Position numbers and translations under genes: made by a program. From positions 35,033,855 through 35,097,854 of the forward strand of contig NC_054867.1 of assembly GCF_018320785.1 (NCBI RefSeq): DNA of 64,000 bases. Direction: 5' to 3'. Under the pieces are notes generated by a model, which was not told the DNA's origin, ran no database searches, and saw only the letters and a list, made by a program, of their open reading frames with translations. Numbering within the stretch: the stretch's first letter is position 1; each line of letters begins with the position of its first letter. Below, piece after piece: positions 46,401 to 58,393 of this stretch. This DNA is from Cheilinus undulatus. Lineage: Eukaryota > Chordata > Actinopteri > Labriformes > Labridae.

Positions 46401-49059
46401 CTCTTTAATGTGGCCAGCCTTAGGGTTGCTTTGCCATTCATTTCAACATGATTCCTTGATTTTATTGCTTCCACCATAAGTGAGTACATTATGAAATCAA
46501 AAGGTTAATGTTTGCCACAAAAAATCTGTGGTTTTATGTAAAATTTTGTGGTTTTCCACTTCAAAATTAGCTTTGTTAATCTGGTGACGAACTGGACTGT
46601 CGTCACCAGACAGTCAACTGGTCCACTTCTAGTTAAAGTCCGTTTTTACCTTTGCTTTGAAGTCCTCAATGAGTTCAAGCAGCTCTGGTGACTCTTTCTT
46701 CAGAAGTTTCATCTTTTCCTTCTGAGACATCTGCTTCAGGTCTTTCACAATCCTCTCTTCCTTTTCTACAGCCTTTTCTTCATCTTTTTCCTTTACAGCA
46801 AACTCCTACATTCAAACAAACACATTAAATAAACAAAGCTATTTTAGATATCATCACATGTAACATACCTACAGATGTACATGAGACTAAAAGAAATACC
46901 TGAAAAAGATTTAAATCATAATCCTCCTCACTCAGATTTTCAGCCAAGCGGTTTTGGATTTTTTTGGCTTCTTCTTCTTCCTCTTGTTCTTCAGCTTCCA
47001 CCTCTTCCTGTGATTTCCCCTCTGAAAATATAAAAAATAATAGTTGCAAAAGCTAGCAAAATAGGCAAGTAAGTTATCCCAAATGGCATGTTAATGTTCT
47101 GTAGATGATGCTTACTGGTGGCCACATAGTCTGTGTCGTAGAACATCTTCTTCTTGGTGCCCCAGGCCATTTCATTTGGAAGATCTGAGGAAGGCAGCAA
47201 CTTTAGAGTTACTTTAAGGTTGTACAAAAGTGAACCAAAATCATAGAAATATCTAGTAATTTTATATGAACCTTCTTCTTTTTTTCCCTCTAGATCGCTC
47301 TCCATGTCTGTTCCCTCATCCTCCTCTTCTTCTTCTTCCTCCTCTGACTCTGAATCATCCAAAGCCATCACTTCCTCCTGTAAAATTCAGACAGGCTTGA
47401 TGTTTCCCCCGTCAGCTATATTCAAGTCCTGACAGTAAACCAAAATAACATATAAGCCATCACCTCATCATCCAGTTCTTCCACATCGCTCTCCATCTGA
47501 ACACCACTGGCAAGGAGTTTCTGTGGCAAACACACCACAGAATTAAAAGTTAATACACTTTCAAAACAAATCGTAATAAAAATGCAAACAGTGAGGGAAA
47601 CTTACTCTGATTTTCTCATCGTGAAACTCGTCAATTTTGTCCTTAGCGTACTTGGAAGATTTCTAAAAATAAAAGAGAAAGTGTGTTAAAATGTGACTGA
47701 TGAAAGTGTCGACTGCAGTGCCAAGGCTAATTTCATGAAGGGTCAGATAAAGGATGAGAGAAGCTTGTCTGGTGCACATTTAGTAAATAAATCATCATTT
47801 GTTGCTGTACTAAGAAAACTGGTACTCATAATTTGATTGATAAGATCAGGGCTTGAAGTCAACTTTCTCGCTCACTGGCCACCGTGGCTACTTGTTTTTG
47901 AAAAGTTACTCGCCACCAAGCATTTCCACTGGCCACAGTTGTGTTGAATGGAAACAATGTGTTACATGCCAAATTAGGTTTGTCTGGTATGAGATGAAAC
48001 ACATACTCCATTTCCTTCTTTAATGGATACTAAGTTTATATCATTATTAAAACACTGTCTTTTAATTAACTTTATTCAAAAAAATCTGAAATGCAGTTGG
48101 TTTCATCTAATTCTCACTCAGACAAATATTCACCAAAGAACGCTGAGGTTGTGACACTAATAAATTCCACTGGCCAAAGTGGCTACTTGAAATCAATATG
48201 GTACCTGCCATGGCTGAAATCCACCCACATTTGGCTAGTTGGCCAGTGTAAATGTCAAGTCCTGGATGACTTTAATTTTCTCCTGTCTTGCCTTCATTAC
48301 CATGTCCAACTGTCTTACATTTGTACATCTTCTAATGGCTGTCATCATGTTTGATACTTCAAGGCCACATGTTATGGAAAGTTACAATGTTCTTTATTTT
48401 AATGAATGGTAGTATCATCAATTTCTAAAGGTTAATGATGCACCCATTTCACATGAATGATGCAAAGTAAATGAATGAATCATCTAAAAATAGCAAGCCA
48501 ACTCCTTCATAGAGTCTAAGTTACACAAATATGTTAAAATATCTCCTAATAAGTTTTTGACCTATTTCTGATGACTGAAATCAAGTATTTAGCCAGTTGC
48601 CAATGACTTCTATTTTTAAGTTTTATTGTAACTTATTTAACAATCTAACAGTCAAAACACAAGAATAGAACAAAATAAAGCTACTGATAAAGTTAAAATG
48701 CTTTAGATCAAAACATCCGTTTCGTCCTCTTACCTTATCAGGTAAAGGCATGTTCGTGTAGGCTTCAGGATCATCTTCATCATATTGCTCCGTCTTTTTT
48801 GGCCTTTTCATCTTCGTAGCTCTGAATAACAACAGAAGAAAATAGATGAGCTTGAAACAATCTCAAATGGCATCTGGTGTTTGTGTTGATATGTATTCAT
48901 ATCTTGAAGTCGTGCAGATTTTCGAGGGGATTTGAATGTTCCGGTCAGGGATAAAAACGCAAGAGACCATAAACTTAAAGTCAACATACAGTCACATAAC
49001 AGAACGTAAACCCGCGGGCTCCCGATTATCAGCTGAACTCACCGTTTTGCTCGGACCAT
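41246..49059 (-). CDS. utp3: UTP3/SAS10 small-subunit processome protein, 16 coding exons, 471 aa
   Basis: UTP3 (SAS10) is a nucleolar part of the small-subunit processome, needed for 18S rRNA maturation. Coding exons from the start codon are 49,043-49,059, 48,734-48,821, 47,606-47,662, 47,464-47,520, 47,272-47,377, 47,116-47,184, 46,900-47,021, 46,650-46,805, 45,864-45,935, 44,437-44,477, 44,256-44,352, 43,933-44,070, 43,704-43,840, 43,568-43,628, 41,623-41,730 and 41,246-41,335. They sum to 1,416 nt in frame. Acidic runs lie at about residues 80-108 and 130-155. A Sas10/C1D domain covers roughly 190-300 (KKESPELLELIEDF, LYLNYCTNISFYL). The conserved basic C-terminus is at 395-471 (KGLTPKRKKIDRNPRVKHRE, SGELSGIRAGVKKS). 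Human UTP3 is 479 aa. Two donors are weak (GTTCAT after 47,272, GTTTGT after 41,623). Introns contain transposons. Confidence 0.93.
42219..42704 (+). mobile_element. Family A non-autonomous transposon, copy 4, in UTP3 intron 14
   Basis: Collinear with copies 1-3 from 'gagaaaaggcagaggctttg' to 'ctgctttgcaaggg'. The left terminus and target duplication are not preserved. It has the best-kept promoter-like core, with CCAAT on the plus strand at 42,290-42,294, CCAAT on the minus strand at 42,594-42,598 and TACGTCA at 42,548-42,554. The minus-strand frame 42,294-42,518 starts MEEEISVDAAKAPVLSEF and has FKEEQRTAV about 22 residues in, before a GTGAGT donor. On the plus strand a short ATGGCGACTATAGAC segment runs into GTAAGTAC. 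Confidence 0.8.
43460..43488 (+). repeat. Poly-A tract
   Basis: An uninterrupted A run of about 28 bases in UTP3 intron 14, possibly the tail of an old retroposed sequence. No retroposon body is recognisable next to it. Confidence 0.85.
46140..46410 (+). repeat. Possible hAT-type MITE remnant in a UTP3 intron
   Basis: The opening 'ctggccacacactacaggat' matches the terminal phrase of a fish MITE family. The matching right end was not found, so this is a partial copy at best. Confidence 0.35.
47847..48264 (+). repeat. MITE in UTP3 intron 2 (418 bp)
   Basis: Begins 'cagggcttgaagtcaac' and ends 'aatgtcaagtcctg', which pair as imperfect inverted terminal repeats. Internally, 'cactggcca' and 'gtggctactt' occur near both ends. 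The flanks (gataagat / gatgactt) are only weakly similar, so the target duplication is decayed or the ends are slightly off. An 87-codon open frame at 48,091-48,354 is repeat-derived. Confidence 0.6.
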
Positions 49060-49260
49060 GATGATATGAATGAATCCTTCGTGTAGATAACCAAAACGCG
49101 CTAGTAATTAAATTAAACGTCCGTTTAAAAATGTGAGAGTTACAATGTACACATCCAGCAGTATGGACACAATCACCACCATGTGCTTCCGTGATTTCTT
49201 CTTCACTGCCCTTACTGCGACTCACATAGAAGTGTGAAGCGCCACCTACTGTTCAGGAGT
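49060..49260 (-). promoter_or_regulatory. Probable UTP3 promoter and 5' UTR
   Basis: The sequence immediately 5' of the UTP3 start codon. An out-of-frame open frame starting at 49,225 (MSRSKG) runs across the UTP3 start codon to 48,992. If transcription begins above 49,225 it would be an overlapping upstream ORF. The start site is not visible in the sequence. Confidence 0.35.
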
Positions 49261-49579
49261 GTGTAGCATTAAATTGATCTGTTTAAAAAAGTAAAAGACG
49301 AACAGAAAGAAGGGAAAACGACAGAACTTTAGATGTTTTAACGTTTAAAAGACATGTTTGTGTTTATTTTTTAACTTAATCAGATTGTGATCGAACCAGG
49401 CAGTGGAAATCTGAGAACAGATTCAAGAAAACATGGAAAACTAAATTATGAGTTATTTAAGCACATTTGAATTAATACTCAAAAATATTCGATAATAATA
49501 TGATAATAATAATATTCTATAATAATAATTAACATTGTTAGTATTATTAGTTTTTTGCTATGCCATATGATTATCATGA

Positions 49580-50016
49580 TGTTTTAATAACATCACCTTC
49601 AAAGGCAAGGAATGCCCTTAGTCATCCTCAGTGGCAGAGGACAGAATCTAAACACCCATCCAACCAACAGTTGGCAACTTTTCGAAAATTAGTCAGAATT
49701 GGCAAGTACATTTCTTTCATTTTTTTCATTAAATTTGACCTTTTTTTGGAATGAAAAAGCTGGTTTTCACAAGAAAATTAGATAAAATCTCCAGAAATTG
49801 AAAGTTTCCATTCAGTCTTGGTAAAATGAAGTATAAATAAAGTCTATGCATACCCTTCTCTAATTAAGTGCCTTTCAGACATTTTTTTTGTCCTACTTCT
49901 GTGTTTAATCATGTTTTAATTCATTTGAGTGGTTGAATATTTTTTAATCTTTGGGTCACAATTTCTCATGAGGAGGCAGTGATGGGTCCTGATGCCCAAC
50001 CAGTTGAGAACCACTG
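49580..50016 (+). repeat. hAT-type MITE, uninterrupted paralogue of the 37.5-kb copy
   Basis: Collinear with 37,630-38,595 and ends with the terminal repeat 'ccagttgagaaccactg'. At 49,751-49,765 it reads atgaaaaagctggtt. That is the empty version of the site where family A copy 3 inserted (gtaaaagag, then ctggtt). The left terminal repeat is missing. Confidence 0.75.
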
Positions 50017-50359
50017 ATTCAAACACTACAATGAAAACTGTTGTTCAGCTGTTGTTCAGCACCATTAACTCTTATGTCAAATTCCAGGTTTCAAATAGTG
50101 TCAATCTTAATCCTTGATTTCTGCAAGAACAGTCATATTTTTAGTTAAATAACTAGGCCTCTCTGTTGCAGAATCGTTCTTCTGGGTTATTTGGTTGCAA
50201 ACAAAGTGACAATCACAACAGCAATCACAGAGCATGTTTATTTATTTAATTATAAAATGAAGTAAAGTTTGGTTACAAACACATTCATGGCAAACAACCA
50301 AACGTCAAATTCAGAGGACATAAACAGATAGAACCAGAATAATACTATATACACTGTGA

Positions 50360-50377
50360 TTTATTATCCCATTTATT
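50360..50377 (-). terminator. Candidate polyadenylation signals of the FAM83-family gene
   Basis: Two AATAAA hexamers on the minus strand (TTTATT on the plus strand), about 75-90 bp after the stop codon at 50,450. Confidence 0.5.
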
Positions 50378-50449
50378 TTGTGTAAACAACACACTGGCCA
50401 CAGCTGGCAGCCATATTTGCTGTTGCTAAAGCATTTCATCTTTTCTTCT

Positions 50450-53400
50450 TCATTCCTCTTCAGTTTTCATCTCGGCCCATGACCTCCTCCAGTCCATTTT
50501 GAGGGCGTAGCTGGAGCTGCGAGGCCTCTCTCTAGGCAGAAAGTTTTTAGGAGTTCTGTATAATAAGGGTTTCAAGTCATCACTCCTGATCTTCATCAGG
50601 GAGGAAGCAGGACTCGGGTCAAAGTGCTGCTAAAGGAATAGAGATGGACAGAAAAAAAGGCATTAAATTCACTCTCTGCTTTAGTTTAACTGTGAGAAGA
50701 TGGCTTCATACTTCTATTACTTCTCATAGATAAGAAAATCAGAGTTTATAAGGTTCCAAATATGGTGGTCCCTCCCCCTAATTCAGTCCACATTTTTTAT
50801 GTTGTAGCCTAATGCTGCAGTGGTTTAAATTAGTTTATCCTCTCAATACACTCAGTTCACCATCATGATAAGGTCAAAACAGAATTTTAAGAAATTTTGA
50901 TAAATTAAAAAAACTGAAATATCTCATTGACATTAAGTATTCAGACCCTTTGCAACAACACCTGGCATTTTGCTAGGTTGTCTACACCTTGATCGGAATC
51001 CACCTGTGGTAAATTAAATTGATTGGACATGACTGGGAAAGGCACACACATCTTTTTTTTAAAGATTTTGTACTATTGGGAGTTAGGGCTATTGGCGGGG
51101 GTCTGAACTCTCTGAGTGGTTTTCTAGTTATTAAATTGAAGAAGTTTGACTCAACCAAGACTCTTCCAAGAGCGGGTCAGCTGGCCAAACTGAGCAATCA
51201 GTGGAGACGGGCCTGATTAAGAGAGGTGGCCAAGAACCTGATGGTCACTCTCACTCCTGTGTGGAGATGGGACAAAGTTCTGGATGGACAACCATCACTG
51301 CAGCCCTCCACTGATCTGGGCTTTATGGCAGAGTGGCTAGACAGAAGCCTTTCTTCAGTGCAAAATGCACGAAAGCCCACTTGGAGTTTGCAAATAGCAC
51401 CTGATGGACTCCTAGACTGTGAGAAAACATGATTATCTGGTCAGATGAATTTGCCTGGCCTCAATTATAAACATTAAGTATGTCTGGAGGAACATGTCCA
51501 AGCATGGTGGTGGCAGCATCATGCAGTGGGGGTGTTATTTTAGCAGCAGGGACTGGGAGACTGCAGGGTTGAAGGAAAGCTGAATGGAGTAAAGTACAGA
51601 GATATCCTCAATTTAAACTTGTTCAGCAGCACCGAGGACCTCAAACTGGGCAGAAGGTTTCCCCATCCTACATGACAATGACACTAAGCACACAGCCATA
51701 TCAATACAGGAGTGGCTTAGGGACAACTCTGTGAATTTCCCAGAGTGGCCCAGCCAGAGCCCTGACTTTAACCCTGTTGAACTTCTCTGGAAAGACCTGA
51801 AAATGTCTGTTCACAAAATATCCCCATCCATCCTGACTGAGCTTGAGAGGATTTGGAAAGAAGAGTGTTGGAAAATTAACCAGTCCAGGTGTGCAAAGAT
51901 GGTTGAATTACATACAAAAAGACTCTAGGCTGTAATTGCTAACAAAGGTGCTTCAACTAAGCACTGAGTTAAGAGTCTGAATATTTATGTCAATGTGATA
52001 TTTCCTTTTTGTTTTTTTTGTTTTTTTTGTTTTTTTTAGATAAATGTGCAAAAATCCTAAAATATTGTTTTCACTTTGCAATGACTTCTGAATGCATGGT
52101 ATAAAATTTCTCCACTGTAGAAATAAGGCATGTCAGTTTTTATCAGTTTATTTTAAATCAATAAAAGTGTGACGTATGAGTGTTTTACATTTATATGAAT
52201 TATGGCTGATTAAATTGGTTCAAATATTAGACATGCTTTGATATCAAGCATTAACCAAAATGGAAGGACATTTAAACAACTAAAACTTGACTAAACTGTT
52301 TCTGAGTTTTTGCAAACTAAACAATACTGAAACTATGAAGTTTAAACATGACTAAAATGATGAAAACTAAAGTTTATTTTAATTTTAAGACTAAGACTAC
52401 ATTGAAAATAGCTGCCTTATTTAACATCGGTCCTTATGATGTTTGGGGGCTATATTATGAAAACATTTAATGTGATATAATAAGAATAAGAAGAAAAAAT
52501 AAGGCCATACATCCATTTTTCATTATGAAATAACTTTGGATACTTTTTTCACTCAAACTTTTCATCAACACTTTAAATTACTACCAAAAAAATTGGTTGA
52601 TCTTTTCAGCATAGCCTTTGATGAATACTCCTAAAAAAGTCACTAATTCACTTATTTTAATGGCTCAGGGGCATAACCATATTGAGTTATCACAACTCTA
52701 AACCACAGTAGAATTAGCAATGGTTCTAAGTTACCATAATGATCGGTTTTTACAGTGTAAACTTCTTGTGAGCAGTGTTTTTCCTCTTCACCCCTCCTTC
52801 TCAAGTGCATATGTAGAAAGATAAATTCATACTTACACCACCCTTGAACCTTGGTACGGGGACTCCTCTCTCATCATTACTTGTATCTGTGTTAGCTGTA
52901 CTCAGATCCATCATGGACCGGCTCATCTCTGACACTGCAGCCTTCGATGTTCTCTTGTGCCGTCCTGAAGAGCTCTCCTTAAGCTGAATCCTCTTCATGA
53001 TGTCGCTGAGAGAGCTGAAACTCTCAGACTGTGGCACCATCAGGATCAAAGGTTTCTGTGAAGAGGGGAGCAATGTATCTCAGTTTATGTATCAGCATCA
53101 ACTCAAGTGTTTAAAAAGCAGAGGTCACTTTCTTACTCTAGAAGACGGCGTGTTCTCCACTTTAGAGCATGTTTCATTTGTGATTCTGCTCTCCTCCTCA
53201 GGGATCGACTCCTTCCTTGAGCGAGCTCTCCTCTTGGTTGGAGTAAGTGGCACCATGTTAGGTGTTTGCTCTTTTGCTTTATCTTCAGGTCTTGTTTTAT
53301 CATCTGTGATTTTTTTCTTCTCTGTGGAGAGCTGTCTGGAAAGGGCCTTCTCTAATTCTTGTTCCACCCTGAAGAAGAATAATCACATTTAGCTTCAAAT

Positions 53401-56400
53401 ATAACTGGTCAAAATAGATTTTTGGACATGTTTTGGTTGTTACTTTTTAATTCTTTCTGGAGACCTTGGGTCTGTTGGTGAGTGCTGTGTGTTGGTCTGA
53501 AAGTACTCAGGATCCCTGTAAAGAAATACAGACAACATTTAAAAAGGAAAAAGACAGTACTATTAAACAGTATTAAGATGAAACTGGCTGCACGACTCAC
53601 CTGATAGTTGTTGGTTTATCTGGGATGGTCTTTGTCACTGGGGAGGTGATTTTACTGACCCTATCATATTAAAAAACATTAATTTAGTAGTGCAAACAAA
53701 CTTTAGCACAAATAAAAACCATGTTTTTAGGGCAAAACGTAAAAGTACTGACTTACAGTGTAATGAAATATTTTGCCTTAACTTTCAAAAGCTGTAACTT
53801 ACACTACAAACTTCATAGACATATTGCAGAGTTATACTTTAGTCTACTCATAACCAAGTCTTGGGGGCTTCTGCTGCAACACATGGCTATTCGGAGGATT
53901 TCAATGTCATTTATTTCATAGATGCTTTTATCCAAATAGACATACAGAAGGGTAGGCAGGTGTTCCAGGGGTTAAGGACCTTGCTCAAGGGTCCAGACTG
54001 GATACCCCACTGGTTGGGATTTGAACCACTGATCTTCCAGACAATAGTCAGTGGTGTAACCCATTGAGCTATCCAGGATTTCAAGTCCTCTTTTAATACA
54101 ACATTTTCAAGGCGTTAATATGATCACACAATACGGATTTGAGATTGGGTGACAGTAGATATAGTTTCCCTCCTTTCTCTCTGCATAGACTGTTCTTCTG
54201 CTTTCAGACAGTTTTCCCTAAAACACTGGTAAGAGGACAAGTCTGCTTCTGTCTGGCTTTCTGTTCCACCTCACTAGTTAAATTTCCACCCCCAATGTCC
54301 CCAATCCCAGCTATTATTGGGCAAGAAGTGGGGTAAACCCACCCTGCCCACAGCAATGAACAATATAGGCTACATTCATGCTTCAGTTAAAGTGACCCAA
54401 ATCAGATTTTTTTATTCATATATGACTTTTATCTGTTTGTTTCTGACCATATGTAAACAGCACAAGTGATACTGAGTCTGATCTTATCATATCAGATTCA
54501 GGCTTTCATTTGTGGTGCTAAATCAGATCCATACCCGATCTTTTGTAATTTGACCGCTGTGTGAACAGCCAAACAAAATGATCAGATATGAGCATTAAGG
54601 CCTGGGAGGAGTCTGGCTGCCACTCTCACAAATTGTCATCTGAGACGCCATATATCTCTCTGCCATAATTTGCTGGTACAATTTATTTCCAGAATTTTTT
54701 TTTTTTTTTAGAATAAAGACAAAAAAAACCTTCATAAATAAAACAGAGAAAAAAGTCAGAGGTCTAATCTGGGATCAAATTATGATAATATGCGAGATCC
54801 ATTTTAGAAGTAGTTACAGGAATGGTGGCTCGCTTTATCTTTACCAGCTTTGACTGAAGCTATCGCATCTATGCTAGCTAAGTTATTAACATTTCTACTT
54901 AAGCCAATACAACTTACTTAGCTACAGAGATAATGTAGCTGCTTTGTGAGCTTAGCTTTCATTACATTAGCTATGTAGCTCTGTTAGCTATGTAGCTCCA
55001 TAGCTCCATTATCTACTCTAGCGTGTATTTCTATTCTATACGAAAATACGGCATGTCAGATTAATGATTGAGAGTGACCGTCAGAGATGAACCGTCAGAG
55101 ATGAGTGGGCTGCAGTCAGACTTACTTCATAAATGTAGCCTTAGAGTCACCTATTAACCTAACAAGCATGTCTGTAGACTGTGTGAGGAGCTCACGGATG
55201 CACAGCAGATGCCAAACAGACAGGCTCCTATCTGACTTCGGGATTCAAACCACAAACCTTTTTCTAAGAGGTGACAGTCCTGACCACTGTCTAACCGTAC
55301 AGTAGTGTTAATTTAATCTACTAAAATGTGACTAAAATGTTCATCAACTACCCTTTTTCCATTATAAAGATGGTTCCTTGCACACAGATTCAGTAATCAT
55401 ATGCAGAATCCACTGATAGACATGTGTATGCAGAGTAAATTGCATTGTATGCATCCCATTTTCCCCCGAAGACAGTATCATGAACAAAACGTTGTCATCA
55501 TTGATCATGATTACCTTTTTTTATCCACAAACTGGTTCCCATTGTCAGTAAAACCATTCACAATGGGTGTGTTTTTGGCAAACAGCATGTTGTTCTGCAG
55601 GGGGATTTCCTTGAATAAAATTTCCTCTTGTTGATCAAAAGGGTTGTCCAGGACGCAGGAGTCTATCTGGAAGACCCCCATGGCTTCCCAGTCCAGGAGA
55701 GTATCAGTAGGTGGGGAAGGGGGGCTGATTAACTCAGGCTCCCAAGAGAGCTGTTTCTTAAACCCTTGATTTGAGAACTCTTTCAGCTGATGGCTCACAT
55801 CTACGTGAGTTCCTCCAACCCTCCATGTGTCCAAGACGGGGAGGGAAGCAGCGTAGAGGATCCTGAACTCTCTGTCAAATGTCTGGACGACTGGGCCGCG
55901 AAAAACAGTGATGAGCTGCCGGTGGAGGTGAGCGTCTGTCCATGTGAGGCTTCAGAGACCAGAGACAGTTTGTTACACAAGATTGTGTTAAAAATGAGTT
56001 AGAATAATCAATCAGTCAGTAAATAGCTGCTCACCTGTAACTGCCATGAATGACCGTCTCTAAATCCACCAAAATAAACTTGTCTTTCATTTCTCCAACC
56101 ACCATTCTGCCCGTCCTGGAACAGAAGGTTTTCCCTCCAAGAACACGGACCTGTATGTTCTGCCAAAGCACAAGACCAGGTTAGAACTGTTTTTAAAGAG
56201 GGACAATGAAGTTCATTGTGCCTATTACATTGTTAGCCCTAATTTTGACGAATAACACTGAAACATGGCATACATCCTGTTCATGGACAATTACAAGTCA
56301 CCATTTTACAAAAGCAAGATTAGACAGTGTTCAGTAGGGTCTGTAAGGACTTTGGTGCTATAAACAGTATGCCATTGTTAGCACACTAACATGACCACTG

Positions 56401-58393
56401 TGACAAAGCTAACACGTAAACTATTAGCAAGTATAATGTTCACCATGTCCATCACATCTCAACTATTTTTAGGACTAAAAGGGCAGGATTAGAATTGTAT
56501 TGTAAAATGTTGACAATGTTCATCATCTGAGTTTAGCATGTAAGTGTTTGCTTGGTAAAAGTCTGTTTTAACATCTGAGATTTTTCTGTTCTATTGTGAA
56601 TAAATATGGGTTTATAAGATTTGCAAATCAATGCATTCTGTTTTTATTTACATCTTACACAGCGCCCCAACTTTTATGTTATGTTTTAAAAAGTATATTA
56701 GCCACAGTAGATTCCTGTCAGTAGAGATGAGCTAAAACAGAGGAGATTGCCAGTGAAAAGGTAAAGTGCTGTGACTTTTTTTCTAAATGTAATGTTTTTT
56801 TACCCCATCAGTTTTTTTTTGTCTTTTTTAAATAAGCTAAATCACATGTCTATAGACAGAGAGTTTGACGCTTTATTCAGCCATGTCTTTGAGATTTTCT
56901 CAGACCCTACTGCATTCATGATAAGGGTGTTTGTGGTTGTCAACGAAAAGAACCACAGATAACGCTGAATGCTGTGTAACCAGTTGGGCTTTGTGTTGCC
57001 AAACACACGTTACATTTCTAGCATACCAATGTTAAAGTGAAAAGTCACTCTTGCAGTTTATGAGATACCTCCACAGAGTACAAATGCAGTGTCTCAAGTT
57101 TTTTTAATAAGAGTGATACTTTCAGTGACGTGTTACATAATGCATTGATCTGATGGACTGGTGATTGATTGATTGGTTAAATGAAATCTCTTACATTTTT
57201 TGATTGCCATGTCATACGAATTGTGGAGGATGGCTTCTGGGTGTGTGCTGATGTTGTCAGACATGACTCACCGGATGCCTTAGCCTGCTGAGTGTGAAGT
57301 TCTCCTGGATGGACCTTTGGTTCAGGATGATGTAAACAGGGACACCCCGAGACGCGGCAGTATGTAAGTCCCCGATTATAACCCCATCTGTCAACCTGTC
57401 CGTCACAATGGCAATCACCTGTAATATATAGAAGAAAGGCCTTTGCTTGGAATCACAAAAACAGATGTAGTGATACCTCTACATCCCTTACTTTTTCTGA
57501 AGCAATAGAAGCAAGAATGGTTTTACATTAAGATACCTTAAAAAGTACTGGCAGTAAAATTCATGAAGTAAATTTTTTAAATCTTAAAATAGTAAAAATG
57601 TTGATGAGTTAAACTTTAGGCGAGCTTCAGTTTTGTTGCTGGACAGATTTCTGCTTATCTGACAACTCTAATAGATGCCTATTTACAACTGATGCAGTAT
57701 ATTATGATTATGTTTTATGAGATTACAAGCTTTATCACAAAATTTTAAAGGAAACATGTTAATTAACAAGAAGCTATGAACCCAAACCTCTAAAAATATA
57801 AGGTTGTGCAAGCACAGTTTGAAAAAAGACCCATGAAAATGACCAGCAATGCAAAGCTGTACAACTTTGCCTCATTTGTTTAAAAGGTATCTTGTTCATC
57901 TTTCATCTTTATAATTTTTATGCAAACATACTTGGCTGGCCTTCTGCAGGTGCCGTCTGATGACCTCTCTCACAGGGGGGTCCCCTTCAGCTGGAGGACT
58001 GGTATGGACTGTAATACTTCCTTGTGGTACCCAGGGGCTATTCTCAGGCCATCCCAGCTCCAGGTCTGGGGCTGGTATGTCAGTTTGTAAAGGGAAGTAA
58101 GTGGAACAGAAGTCATTGATGTCTGAGCTGAATCCATTCTCCACTGTTTGCACCTGTGATGGGTTTAAGCGATAGTCTTGAGCCCAGTTTGTTATCTGGC
58201 TCACTTCTTCAGACGACAGAAAGCAGCCGGAGAGCTCTGCGCCGATGGAGCTGTAGAAGGCCTCTGGTCCGGCATTGATCAGCCTCTCCACTGCTTGACG
58301 TTCCAGCTCACTGTAGAGGAACTCTGGGGAGGACTCAGTAACCGGCAGGAACACTGCATCCTCATTAAGGCTCTGCTCCTGGGAGTTTGACAT
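50450..58393 (-). CDS. fam83e: FAM83-family protein, probably FAM83E, 9 coding exons, 643 aa
   Basis: FAM83 proteins are scaffolds whose N-terminal DUF1669 domain, a catalytically dead phospholipase-D-like fold, binds casein kinase 1 isoforms. Coding exons from the start are 57,932-58,393, 57,272-57,418, 56,035-56,159, 55,515-55,949, 53,601-53,660, 53,444-53,515, 53,137-53,368, 52,837-53,055 and 50,450-50,629, in frame for 644 codons. DUF1669 spans about residues 20-285. The PLD HKD-type motif is degenerate (KDKFILVD, 228-235, with Lys in place of the catalytic His). The kinase-binding F-x-x-x-F pattern is kept as FDREF (269-273). The rest is polar, low-complexity tail, ending in a conserved-looking patch (KMDWRRSWAEM). 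Human FAM83E is shorter (about 478 aa). The family is certain; the E assignment rests on the neighbouring emp3-like gene, as on human 19q13.33. Confidence 0.85.
50790..52150 (+). mobile_element. Tc1 transposon relic with nested repeat fragment, in FAM83E intron 8
   Basis: Plus-strand Tc1-type transposase DNA in several frames. The clearest part is 51,731-51,928, with FPEWPSQSPDFNPVELLWKD, the block before the last catalytic residue. Another is at about 51,505-51,540 (HGGGSIMQWG-like). The left end holds 'aagtattcagaccctttgc', a phrase typical of one fish Tc1 family. About 80 bp at 51,055-51,135 belongs to the dispersed repeat of 35,715 and interrupts the transposase start. A (GTTTTTTT)n run lies at 52,006-52,037. 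The element is dead. Confidence 0.75.
53908..54078 (+). repeat. tRNA-like SINE in FAM83E intron 4
   Basis: Contains 'agatgcttttatccaaat', 'ttgctcaagggtccagactg', 'gggatttgaaccactgatct' and ends 'aacccattgagctatcca'. The last part resembles the A/B-box and acceptor region of a tRNA on the opposite strand (TGGATAGCTCAATGGGTTAC). This is a common type of vertebrate SINE. It is not a functional tRNA gene, because no cloverleaf can be completed. Confidence 0.65.
54270..55320 (+). repeat. Broken copies of fish repeats in FAM83E intron 4
   Basis: Three pieces are visible. 54,290-54,350 ('cccagctattattgggcaag' and 'gtggggtaaacccaccctg') is the left part of the high-copy repeat seen at 24,117. 54,400-54,620 reads as a hAT-type MITE with repeated 'atcaga' words. 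55,135-55,300 ('agagtcacctattaacctaa', 'gggattcaaaccacaaacct') is the right part of the high-copy repeat. The original repeat was probably split by later insertions. The AGCTA-rich stretch at 54,870-55,020 is internally repetitive. Confidence 0.55.

Noticed and set aside
46991..47371. 126-codon minus-strand frame treated as one exon
   Set aside because: Only its first part (47,272-47,377) and 47,116-47,184 fit UTP3. The rest reads through introns with clear GT-AG borders.
51226..51432. 68-codon plus-strand frame
   Set aside because: It is a fragment of the dead Tc1 transposase, not a host gene.
54000..54078. Possible tRNA gene (opposite-strand GGATAGCTCAATGGGTTAC)
   Set aside because: No complete cloverleaf or anticodon arm can be built; it is better explained as a tRNA-derived SINE.
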